From: Acidisoma cellulosilyticum
GTDB lineage: Bacteria; Pseudomonadota; Alphaproteobacteria; Acetobacterales; Acetobacteraceae
Reading direction: 5' to 3'
DNA length: 64,000 nt
Assembly: GCF_020621385.1 (NCBI RefSeq)
Contig: NZ_JAESVA010000005.1
Coordinates: 372,001 to 436,000, forward strand
Shown here: piece after piece, positions 1 to 8,681 of the stretch
How positions within the stretch are numbered: position 1 is the first letter of the stretch
Layout of the letters: each line of letters begins with the position of its first letter
The notes under the pieces: generated by a model
The model's database searches: none
What the model was told of the DNA's origin: nothing
The model's input: the letters and a program-made list of their open reading frames with translations, nothing else
Made by a program: the position numbers and the translations under genes

Positions 1-1
1 G

Positions 2-1264
2 ACCGGCCTCGGTTTCGGCGGCTTGTTCATCAACGACGCTTTCAGCCGTTTCGCGCAATTGCTGATCCTGGCCGGTGCCGGCCTCGCCATCATCCTCTCG
101 CTCGATTTCAATGAGCGCGAGGAGGGCATGGCCCGTTTCGAATACCCGGTCCTGATCCTGTTCGCCTCGGCGGGCATGATGATCATGGTCGGCGCCACCA
201 ACCTCATGACCCTTTATCTCGGGTTGGAGCTGCAGTCCCTCGCGCTGTATGTCGTGGCGGCCTTCGCCCGCGACAGCCTGAAATCCTCGGAAGCCGGTCT
301 CAAGTATTTCGTCCTCGGCTCGCTCGCCTCCGGCATCCTGCTCTATGGCATGACGCTGACCTACGGCTTCTCGGGCAGCACCGATTTCATCCATATCGCC
401 AAGGCGCTGGTTACCAGTACGCCCTCCGTCGGCCTCGTCATCGGCATGGTTTTCGTGATGGTCGGCATCGTCTTCAAGATCGCCGCCGTGCCTTTCCACA
501 TGTGGTCCCCGGATGTGTACGAGGGCGCGCCGACATCGGTGACGGCGCTGTTCGGCTCCGCCCCGAAAGTGGCGGCCATGGCTCTGCTCATCCGCGTGAT
601 GGCCTGGCCCTTTGGCCATCTGTTCGTGCAATGGCAGCTGCTGATCGAGATCATCGCCATCGCTTCGCTGATCCTGGGGGCGCTGGCGCCGCTGGTGCAG
701 ACCAATATCAAGCGCCTGATGGCCTATTCCTCGATCGGCCATGTCGGATACGCGCTGATGGGTCTGGCCGCCGGCAACGGCAATGGCATCAGCGCCATGC
801 TGGTCTATCTCGCGACCTATATCTTCATGACGCTCGGCGCCTTCGGCATCATCATCGCCATGCGCCGTCAGGGCCGTCCGGTCGAGAAGATCACCGACCT
901 CGCGGGCCTCGGCCGCAACCATCCGGGTCTGGCGATTGCCATGACCATCTTCATGCTCAGCATGGCCGGCGTGCCGCCGCTGTCGGGTTTCTTCGGCAAG
1001 CTTTACGTCTTCCTGGCCGCGATCCAAAGCGGGCTCTGGCTGCTCGCCGTTATCGGCGTCATCACCAGCGTCATCGGCGCCTATTACTACCTGCGTATCA
1101 TCAAGCTGATGTATTTCGATGCGCCGGAAGGCGCGTTTGACCATCCGGCGCCGTCGCTATCTTTCGTCGTGGCGCTAACCGGCGCGGTGACGCTGCTGTT
1201 CATTCTGGTGGCGGGTCCCGTCACCACCGCGGCGCAGGCCGCGGCCATGGCCCTGTTGGGGTGA
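2..1264 (+). CDS. nuoN: NADH-quinone oxidoreductase subunit N (C-terminal part; 5' end outside window)
   Basis: Antiporter-like membrane subunit of respiratory complex I, which couples NADH:quinone electron transfer to proton pumping across the inner membrane. The reading frame is open to the left edge from base 2, so the start lies upstream; about 420 codons are visible against a usual family length near 480. The protein is almost entirely hydrophobic helices. It carries the proton_antipo_M signature, with the conserved Lys in the segment VFKIAAVPFHMWSPDVYEGAP and the later IKRLMAYSSIGHVGY helix. Its stop codon overlaps the next gene's GTG start by 4 bp (GTGA), indicating translational coupling. 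As the last nuo gene it suggests the rest of the operon lies to the left. Confidence 0.97.
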   Translation, partial: TGLGFGGLFINDAFSRFAQLLILAGAGLAIILSLDFNEREEGMARFEYPVLILFASAGMMIMVGATNLMTLYLGLELQSLALYVVAAFARDSLKSSEAGLKYFVLGSLASGILLYGMTLTYGFSGSTDFIHIAKALVTSTPSVGLVIGMVFVMVGIVFKIAAVPFHMWSPDVYEGAPTSVTALFGSAPKVAAMALLIRVMAWPFGHLFVQWQLLIEIIAIASLILGALAPLVQTNIKRLMAYSSIGHVGYALMGLAAGNGNGISAMLVYLATYIFMTLGAFGIIIAMRRQGRPVEKITDLAGLGRNHPGLAIAMTIFMLSMAGVPPLSGFFGKLYVFLAAIQSGLWLLAVIGVITSVIGAYYYLRIIKLMYFDAPEGAFDHPAPSLSFVVALTGAVTLLFILVAGPVTTAAQAAAMALLG

Positions 1265-2046
1265 CGGATAGCGTCGCGGCAGATCTGCTTCCGCTTGCCT
1301 CGGGGTATCGGCTCGAAGAAGTCCAGCTGATCCCTTCCACCTCGGATGCCTGCATCGCCCGCGTCCATGAAGGCGCGGCCGACGGGCTGGCCATTCTGGC
1401 GGCGGCGCAGTCCGCCGCCCGCGGCAGTCGCGGCCGAAGTTGGAGCGCACCGCTCGGCAATCTCTATCTGTCTGTCCTGCTGCGGCCGCGCAATGCGGCC
1501 GAGGCCGGTGGTGCCGGGCAATGGGCGCTGCTGGCCGGCCTCGCTTTCGTCGAGGCGCTATCGGCCTATGACGCCGACCCTGAGCAGCTGACCGTGAAAT
1601 GGCCGAATGACGTGCTGCGCGCCGGTGCGAAGCTCGGCGGCGTGTTGGTCGATGCCGGCATGGGAAAGAATGGCCTCGATTGGCTGGTCATCGGCGTCGG
1701 CGCCAATCTGGCGGTTGCACCGGTGGTGACAGGGCGCCTTACCGCCGCGATCCTGCCCCGCGCGGGGACTGCGCCGTCACCGCGCGACGTCGCCCACAGC
1801 TTTATCGCGCGAATCGCGTATTGGCGCGGCTTGCTGGCCGAGCGAGGCTTCGCGCCCATTCGGTCGGCCTGGATGGCGCGTGCCCACCCGATCGGCACCC
1901 CGATCGCAGTCCGCGACGCCCGCGGCGACAGCATGGCGGAAGGGACCTTCGCCGGGCTATCGGAAACCGGCGAGTTGTTACTATCCATGGGCGAAACAAC
2001 GCGCGCCATCTCCACAGGTGATGTGCTTTTGGGCCAAGGGAGCTGA
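1261..2046 (+). CDS. birA: biotin--[acetyl-CoA-carboxylase] ligase
   Basis: Activates biotin to biotinyl-AMP and transfers it to the biotin carboxyl carrier lysine of carboxylases. The 261-residue protein shows the biotin-binding loop RGSRGRSW (residues 54-61), KWPNDV (113-118) and KLGGVLVD (124-131), then a small C-terminal domain. There is no N-terminal helix-turn-helix, so this is the monofunctional class and should not repress transcription as E. coli BirA does. The GTG start at 1261 lies inside the nuoN stop. coaX follows after 6 bp. The nuoN-birA-coaX-rnj order recurs in many Alphaproteobacteria (family knowledge). Confidence 0.95.
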   Translation: MTDSVAADLLPLASGYRLEEVQLIPSTSDACIARVHEGAADGLAILAAAQSAARGSRGRSWSAPLGNLYLSVLLRPRNAAEAGGAGQWALLAGLAFVEALSAYDADPEQLTVKWPNDVLRAGAKLGGVLVDAGMGKNGLDWLVIGVGANLAVAPVVTGRLTAAILPRAGTAPSPRDVAHSFIARIAYWRGLLAERGFAPIRSAWMARAHPIGTPIAVRDARGDSMAEGTFAGLSETGELLLSMGETTRAISTGDVLLGQGS

Positions 2047-2052
2047 CCCGCC

Positions 2053-2862
2053 ATGCTTCTGGTGATCGATGCCGGCAATACGAATATCGTTATGGCCTTG
2101 CATGATGGGTCTGGTTGGCGCGGAACCTGGCGCATTTCGACCGATGCGCAACGCACCTCTGACGAATATGCCGTATGGCTGATGACGCTGATGCGTCATA
2201 GCGGGCTGGAACCGAAGACGGTCAGTCGGGCCGTCATCGGTATCGTGGTGCCGGCGGCGCTCTATCATCTGCGCCGTCTGTGCCGGGAATGGTTCGAGGT
2301 CGAGCCGATGATCGCATCGGCGGAGCTCGATTGGGGTTTTGAGATAAGGGCCGACGCGCCGACCGAAGTGGGGGCGGACCGCCTGCTGAATACGCTGGCC
2401 GCCCATCACAATTACGGGGGGCCCTTGGTGGTTGTGGATTTCGGCACCGCCACCAATTTTGATGTCGTGGACCAGGATGGAAATTTCGTCGGCGGGATCA
2501 TCTCGCCGGGTGTCAATCTCTCGATCGAGGCCTTGCACAGAGCCGCCGCGCGGTTGCCGCGCATTGCGATCGGCCGGCCTCAGGTCGTGATTGGACGCTC
2601 GACGGTACCCGCCATGCGGTCCGGCATTTTCTGGGGCTATGTCGGCATGGTGGAAGGGCTGGTGGCCCGCATCCGTGGCGAGCTCGGTGTGCCGATCAAG
2701 GTGATCGCGACCGGCGGACTCGCCCCGCTTTTTGCCGAAGGCACCGCAATTTTCGAATCGATCGACCCCGATCTTACGCTGGAGGGGATGCGCTTGTTGG
2801 CGCTGCGCAATCCCGCTCCCAGCCTGCCGAAGGACTGGAAGCGCCATTCCACAGGAGATTGA
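2053..2862 (+). CDS. coaX: type III pantothenate kinase
   Basis: Phosphorylates pantothenate in the first step of coenzyme A synthesis. The protein is 269 residues, normal for CoaX. It opens with the phosphate-binding motif DAGNTN (residues 6-11), followed by the GADRLLN segment and the second phosphate motif [11 protein letters not shown], both typical of this ASKHA-fold, potassium-dependent class. The ATG at 2053 is preceded by AAGGGAG at about 2036-2042. It lies directly behind birA on the same strand and just before RNase J, so these genes are probably co-transcribed. Confidence 0.96.
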   Translation: MLLVIDAGNTNIVMALHDGSGWRGTWRISTDAQRTSDEYAVWLMTLMRHSGLEPKTVSRAVIGIVVPAALYHLRRLCREWFEVEPMIASAELDWGFEIRADAPTEVGADRLLNTLAAHHNYGGPLVVVDFGTATNFDVVDQDGNFVGGIISPGVNLSIEALHRAAARLPRIAIGRPQVVIGRSTVPAMRSGIFWGYVGMVEGLVARIRGELGVPIKVIATGGLAPLFAEGTAIFESIDPDLTLEGMRLLALRNPAPSLPKDWKRHSTGD

Positions 2863-2879
2863 CCAAGGATAAGGGCCTA

Positions 2880-4532
2880 ATGACCAATTATGACGACGAT
2901 CTAGCTTTCCTCCCGCTTGGGGGGACGGGCGAGATCGGCATGAACTTGAACCTCTACCGCTGCAACGGGCAGTGGTTGGCGGTTGACTGCGGCCTGGGCT
3001 TCGGCGGGCCGGAACATCCCGAAGTGGATGTCATGGTGCCGGACGCGAGTTTCATTGCGGAGCGGCGCGACAAGCTGCTCGGCCTTGTGATTACCCATGC
3101 TCATGAAGACCATCTGGGCGCCGTCGCCTGGCTGTGGCGCGGCTTGCAATGTCCGGTCTATGCGACACCGTTTGCTGCCGCCGTCCTGCGGCGCAAGCTG
3201 ACGGAAGCCGGATTGCTGAGCGAAGTGCCGCTGTATGTCGTGCAGTCGGGCAGCACGCTGGTGCTGGGTGATTTTTCCATCGAATTCGTCGCCATGGCGC
3301 ATTCGGTGCCGGAAGCGCAGGCGCTTGCCATCACCACGCCGTACGGGGTGATCCTGCACAGCGGCGACTGGAAGCTGGACCCTGATCCGGTCGTGGGACC
3401 GGTCTCGGATGAGGCGACCTTGAAGCGCCTGGGTGACCAGGGCGTGCTCGCCATGGTCTGCGATTCGACCAATGCGCTGGTCGAAGGCCATTCCGGGTCG
3501 GAAGCCGAAGTGCGCCGCGCCTTGCCGGAACTGATCCGTCATCTGAGCGGTCGGGTGGCGATCACCTGTTTCGCGAGCAATGTCGCGCGGCTGGAAAGCA
3601 TAGCGCTCGCCGCCAAGGCCGTCGGCCGCCAAGTGGCGATTGCCGGGCGGTCCTTGCGTAATATCGAGGCAGCCGCCCGCGAATGCGGCTATCTGGCCGA
3701 TGTACCGCATTTCCTGAGCGAAGACGCGGCGGCGGATGTGCCGGATGACAGGCTTCTGCTCATCCTCTCGGGCAGCCAGGGCGAGGCGCGGAGTGCCATG
3801 TCCCGCGTGGCGCTCGATACGCATCCCCGCATCGCATTGGGGGAGGGCGATACCGTCATCTTCTCCAGCCGCGTCATTCCCGGGAATGAGCGGGCGATCA
3901 GCCTGGTGCAGGATAATCTCGTCCGTCGCGGCGTAAGGCTGATGACGGACAATGACCATATGATCCATGTCTCGGGCCATCCGGCGCGGGACGAGCTGCG
4001 GCGGATCTATGCGCTGGTGCGGCCGACTTATTCCGTGCCGGTCCATGGCGAATGGCGGCATCTGACGGCTCATGCCGGCCTGGCGGGTGAAGCCGGCGCC
4101 AAGCCGTTGATGCTGGAAGACGGCGATATTCTGGAACTGGCACCCGGCAAGCCGCAGATTATCGACAGCGCGCCGGTGGGCCGCCTGGCGGTCGACGGCA
4201 ATCGGCTGGTGCCGATGACGGGCGGCGTGCTGGCGGCGCGCCGGCGCATGCTGTTCAACGGTGTCGTCATCGGCAGTCTGGTGGTGGATGAGCAGGGCCG
4301 TATTCGCGGCAATGCCCAGATCAGCGCGCCGGGACTCTTCGATACCGAAGACCCTGAGCGCACGCGCATGGAGGCAGAGTTCACAGCGGCCGTCGCCGAT
4401 CTGCCGGCGCCGCTGCGGCGGGATGATTTCGCCCTCGCGGAATCGGCCCGTGCGTCGCTGCGCCGTGCTGTCGGCAAGCGCGTGCAGAAGCGCCCGTTGG
4501 TCGATGTGCATCTGATGCGGATCGCCGGATAG
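2880..4532 (+). CDS. rnj: ribonuclease J (metallo-beta-lactamase/beta-CASP family)
   Basis: Endo- and 5'-3' exoribonuclease acting in RNA maturation and decay. About 550 residues. The metallo-beta-lactamase zinc motif HAHEDH is at residues 73-78, LHSGDWKLD follows, then the beta-CASP region and the C-terminal SGHP segment with VPVHGEWRHL. I chose the ATG at 2880 because AAGGA at 2865-2869 is well placed. An in-frame TTG at 2859 would overlap coaX and sits only 1 bp after AGGAG. The gene ends about 210 bp before tRNA-Val. Confidence 0.94.
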   Translation: MTNYDDDLAFLPLGGTGEIGMNLNLYRCNGQWLAVDCGLGFGGPEHPEVDVMVPDASFIAERRDKLLGLVITHAHEDHLGAVAWLWRGLQCPVYATPFAAAVLRRKLTEAGLLSEVPLYVVQSGSTLVLGDFSIEFVAMAHSVPEAQALAITTPYGVILHSGDWKLDPDPVVGPVSDEATLKRLGDQGVLAMVCDSTNALVEGHSGSEAEVRRALPELIRHLSGRVAITCFASNVARLESIALAAKAVGRQVAIAGRSLRNIEAAARECGYLADVPHFLSEDAAADVPDDRLLLILSGSQGEARSAMSRVALDTHPRIALGEGDTVIFSSRVIPGNERAISLVQDNLVRRGVRLMTDNDHMIHVSGHPARDELRRIYALVRPTYSVPVHGEWRHLTAHAGLAGEAGAKPLMLEDGDILELAPGKPQIIDSAPVGRLAVDGNRLVPMTGGVLAARRRMLFNGVVIGSLVVDEQGRIRGNAQISAPGLFDTEDPERTRMEAEFTAAVADLPAPLRRDDFALAESARASLRRAVGKRVQKRPLVDVHLMRIAG

Positions 4533-4740
4533 TCCGGTTTGGGGACGGGCTGCGGCGGGTGGTGAGCCACTGGCCGTGGCCCGAATCGCCTTTGGATTCG
4601 CAAAAATTCCAGAGCCTGTCGGGCGAAACGCTGCAAACCGCAGGGCGCAGAGCCGATCCCCAAGCGAAGAGGGGCTCGAATGTGACAGCCCTCTTGCAGC
4701 GTCCGGCAACAGCCGTTAGGAAGACCTCCATCGGAACCGT

Positions 4741-4815
4741 GGGCGCATAGCTCAGCGGTAGAGCACCACCTTGACACGGTGGGGGTCACAGGTTCAATCC
4801 CTGTTGCGCCCACCA
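4741..4815 (+). tRNA. tRNA-Val (anticodon GAC)
   Basis: Complete cloverleaf of 75 nt including an encoded CCA. The acceptor arm GGGCGCA (4741-4747) pairs with TGCGCCC (4805-4811), with discriminator A at 4812 and CCA at 4813-4815. The anticodon stem CCACC/GGTGG holds the loop TTGACAC, giving GAC, which reads GUC and GUU valine codons. The T loop GGTTCAATCC is standard. It is a single gene between rnj and the CtrA-like regulator. Confidence 0.96.
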
Positions 4816-5152
4816 CGGTTCTGATTAATCCCCCCTTAAAATTCGCTTTAGATTCAACACCGTCCCTGGCACAGCTTGCGGTTGTGATTGGGGTCGAATT
4901 CGTATCGCGTTGAAAATATTGTGTATTTTGATGAAACGGGCAGAAGGGACCTGATGATCCTGTTTCGATATGATCACGAATTCGCGATGATTATGAATCA
5001 ATGCTCAATAATATTGAGTCATCATCCTTCCAATGCACGGGTTTGTCAGCTTTCTTGTCACATTCCTAACGACACATCCTATAGTTGTGCTTATTATTGA
5101 CGAATACACGTTCCGGTAGCAAAGTCGCTTTGCAACCAGTGGATGTAGACCG
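4816..5152. other. intergenic region upstream of the CtrA-like gene
   Basis: 337 bp, less GC-rich than its surroundings, with several T-runs and AATATTG repeats around 4912-5014. It should contain the promoter of the response regulator. I see no convincing coding frame: a 70-codon frame at 4888-5100 has no ribosome site and no family features. No TTAA-N7-TTAA CtrA box was found. Confidence 0.6.
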
Positions 5153-5893
5153 ATGCGTGTCCTTCTTGTTGATAATGACGCCCAGGCTGCCTCGACGATC
5201 CAGCGTGCTTTGAAATCCAACGGTGCGGTGTTGGAGCATGTCGAGACTGGGGAAGAGGCCTTTCAGCTCGCCAAGCGCTACGACTATGACGCGCTGGTGA
5301 TGGACCTGATGCTGCCCGATACGGACGGGTATGAGGTCATCCGCCGCCTGCGGTGGAGTTCGATCACCGTGCCCATCCTCGTGCTGTCCAGCCTCACGCG
5401 GCCCCAGGCGAAGGTGAAGGCCTTCTCCCTCGGCGCGGACGATTTCCTGGCGAGACCCTTCGACGAGTCCGAGCTTAGCGCGCGAATTCAGGCGCTGGTT
5501 CGCCGCTCCAAAGGGCTCAGCCATTCCCGTATCTCTCTCGGCCTCACCATGCTGGATATGGAGTCCAATCTCGTCACGGTCAGCGGGCAGACGGTCCATC
5601 TGACGGAGAAGGAATACCGCATTCTGGAACTGCTGTTCCTGCGCAGCGGCAGCATCGTCGCCAAGGAATCCTTCCTGAACCATCTTTACGGCGGCAATGA
5701 CGAGCCTGACATCAAGATCATCGATGTCTTCGTCTGTAAGCTCAGGCGGAAACTGGCGCAGGCCGGGGCGGCGGACGTTATCACCACGGTGTGGGGGCGG
5801 GGCTATATCGTGCGGGATGCGGTGGCGACGACGCAGCCGGCCTTGCGGCCGCCGGGGGCAGAGACGGGCGGCCAGGGCATGGCTTTGATCTAG
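5153..5893 (+). CDS. CtrA-like response regulator (OmpR/PhoB class), divergent paralogue
   Basis: 246 residues: receiver domain about 1-118, then a winged-helix DNA-binding domain about 125-232. The C-terminal half contains LYGGNDEPDIKIIDVFVCKL and TVWGRGYIVRD, close to the hallmark of CtrA, the alphaproteobacterial cell-cycle and motility regulator. The phospho-acceptor Asp51 is kept (VMDLMLPD). Two other normally fixed receiver residues differ: the acidic pair near the N-terminus reads D7-N8 instead of E/D-D, and the conserved Lys of the KPF motif is Arg101 (ARPF). The C-terminus is extended by about 20 Ala/Gly/Pro-rich residues. It stands alone between two tRNA genes without a kinase. It is probably a second CtrA-type regulator with altered phosphorylation rather than the housekeeping copy. 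Confidence 0.85.
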   Translation: MRVLLVDNDAQAASTIQRALKSNGAVLEHVETGEEAFQLAKRYDYDALVMDLMLPDTDGYEVIRRLRWSSITVPILVLSSLTRPQAKVKAFSLGADDFLARPFDESELSARIQALVRRSKGLSHSRISLGLTMLDMESNLVTVSGQTVHLTEKEYRILELLFLRSGSIVAKESFLNHLYGGNDEPDIKIIDVFVCKLRRKLAQAGAADVITTVWGRGYIVRDAVATTQPALRPPGAETGGQGMALI

Positions 5894-5976
5894 GAAAAGA
5901 GCAAGGAAATGCGCGATTTACGCTCCGGCAGCACTGGCGCCGGGGCGTAATGCGTTTTAGTTTGCCGACGACCGCA

Positions 5977-7070
<1,094 letters not shown>

Positions 7071-8525
7071 TTGTCTAGCACAACGTCGCCGACAAACGCT
7101 GGTGGCATATCCTTCGTTACGACTTACAGCCGTGCCAATCAGGGTGGTCATATTACGAAGGTGGTGATCGATTACACCGCAGGCGGCACAACGACCGCTG
7201 TCGATACAGTAACTGCGACGGTTGTCTTGGGTGTTAGCAACCTCACCCTCGCCACAACGGATGGTGCCTCTGTTACTACTCCGCTGATTGCGCTCGGCGC
7301 TACGCGATACTATTTCGATCCAACCTCAATCAGCCAAACGTACAATATTACGTCGGTTCTCTCCAGTCTTGAATATGATGTGGCTGGAACCGCCACCATC
7401 AATCAGGAAATATCGGCTGCTTCAGGTGAAGTCGTTAATATCTGGGGCGGTGCAGCAACTTATGAGATCGGTGTTGCGAATATTGCTTCCGCACTGACCG
7501 TTGATATTGGCTATGGCGGCAGTTTTGCCCTGAGTTCTGCTGGCTTGGGTGGATTGGTCAGCGTTAGCCTTTTGAACGGTTCGTCAATCAATTTTGGCAC
7601 CAATGGCGGCACCTTCGACACTGGACTCGACAACAGCTTCATTAATGTCAGTTTGCTGACTGGCCTGGATGTTACCGGATTCAAAACCAGTGGTGTTGAT
7701 TTCATCAACGATCAGGCGATCACTCAGACCATTGCCTCCTACGCAATTGTGACCGACCCTTCCAATGCAGCCGATCAGGTCATCGATTTCTATAATGCCA
7801 GTGGCGCGCTCGCGGGCGACTTTGTCGTGGCGGGCAATAACCTCACCAATGGCAATTGGGCGGTCACGAACACCCATGGCGGCCTGATCGTTGAGAGTAG
7901 CGGCGCGGGTGGTGTCAAATTCACGCCGGGCGTGCTCTGCTTCCTCGCCGGCACCATGATCGCGACCCCGGACGGTGAGCGCGCAATCGAGACGCTGAAG
8001 ATGGGCGATCTGGTCTTGACCGCCGAAGGCAATGCCGAGCCTGTCCGCTGGATGGGTATCAGCACCAATTCGGCCGTGGACGGCGATCCGCTGAATGTTC
8101 TGCCCATCCGCATCCTTGCCGGTGCATTGGGCGAGGGCATGCCGGTGCGCGACCTGCTGGTCTCCTCCGATCATGCGCTGCTGGTCGACGGGGTGCTGGT
8201 TCAGGCCGGCGCCATGGTCAACGGCCTGTCGGTGGTTCGGGAATACGATGTCCCCGAAACCTTCACCTACTACCATGTCGAACTATCCAGCCACGAACTC
8301 ATCCTCGCGGAAGGCGTTCCGGCTGAGACCTTCGTGGACAATGTCAGCCGCATGGCCTTCGACAATTGGGCCGAGCATGAAGCCCTTTACGGCGAGGAGA
8401 CGCGGATCGAGGAGATGCTGCTGCCGCGTGCGCAGTCTCAGCGTCAGATGAAGTCCTTCACCCAGCGCCGGCTTATGGCCCGCGCCGAGGCTCTGTTCGG
8501 TCAGCCTCTGCCGATCGCCGCCTGA
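7071..8525 (+). CDS. Hint-domain protein with adhesin-like N-terminal region
   Basis: 484 residues in two parts. Residues 1-285 are rich in Ser, Thr, Gly, Ala and Asn with short repetitive beta-type segments and no Cys, resembling a secreted or surface passenger. Residues 286-470 form a Hint (hedgehog/intein-type) domain: it begins at Cys290 in VLCFLAGTMIATPDG and has SSDHALLVDG, giving the S-x-x-H pattern with His368, and YYHVELSSHELILAEG. Such C-terminal Hint domains are frequent in Acetobacteraceae; whether they self-cleave is usually unknown. The TTG start at 7071 has AGGAG 8 bp upstream. There is no classical signal peptide, so any export would need another route. The N-terminal half is less GC-rich than the C-terminal half. 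Confidence 0.8.
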   Translation: MSSTTSPTNAGGISFVTTYSRANQGGHITKVVIDYTAGGTTTAVDTVTATVVLGVSNLTLATTDGASVTTPLIALGATRYYFDPTSISQTYNITSVLSSLEYDVAGTATINQEISAASGEVVNIWGGAATYEIGVANIASALTVDIGYGGSFALSSAGLGGLVSVSLLNGSSINFGTNGGTFDTGLDNSFINVSLLTGLDVTGFKTSGVDFINDQAITQTIASYAIVTDPSNAADQVIDFYNASGALAGDFVVAGNNLTNGNWAVTNTHGGLIVESSGAGGVKFTPGVLCFLAGTMIATPDGERAIETLKMGDLVLTAEGNAEPVRWMGISTNSAVDGDPLNVLPIRILAGALGEGMPVRDLLVSSDHALLVDGVLVQAGAMVNGLSVVREYDVPETFTYYHVELSSHELILAEGVPAETFVDNVSRMAFDNWAEHEALYGEETRIEEMLLPRAQSQRQMKSFTQRRLMARAEALFGQPLPIAA

Positions 8526-8540
8526 TAACCTAGGCCTAAG

Positions 8541-8574
8541 ACCCCTTGTCCATTGGGCAAGGGGTCAGGTTTTG
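8541..8574 (+). terminator. rho-independent terminator after the Hint gene
   Basis: An 8-bp perfect stem, ACCCCTTG (8541-8548) with CAAGGGGT (8558-8565), 9-nt loop, followed by CAGGTTTTG. It lies 16 bp after the stop codon. Confidence 0.75.
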
Positions 8575-8681
8575 CCTGCTTTATTGCCGTCTTGGACAAA
8601 AACGCCTAGCCTTCACATGGCCGTGCTGTGGGGGTGTTGGGCTGTTCAACCTCCTTCCTTGATCCGGCCTTTGGGGCCGCT

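Noticed and set aside
23-1264. TTG at 23 as the true nuoN start
   Set aside because: The frame is open to the left edge and the protein would lack the N-terminal helices of NuoN; the gene is simply cut by the window.
2901-4709. 602-codon open frame on the minus strand opposite rnj
   Set aside because: Arg/His/Gln-rich translation without family motifs, lying wholly antisense to a clear RNase J gene; typical shadow in GC-rich DNA.
4888-5100. 70-codon plus-strand frame before the CtrA-like gene
   Set aside because: No ribosome site, no recognisable features, and it fills the AT-rich promoter region.
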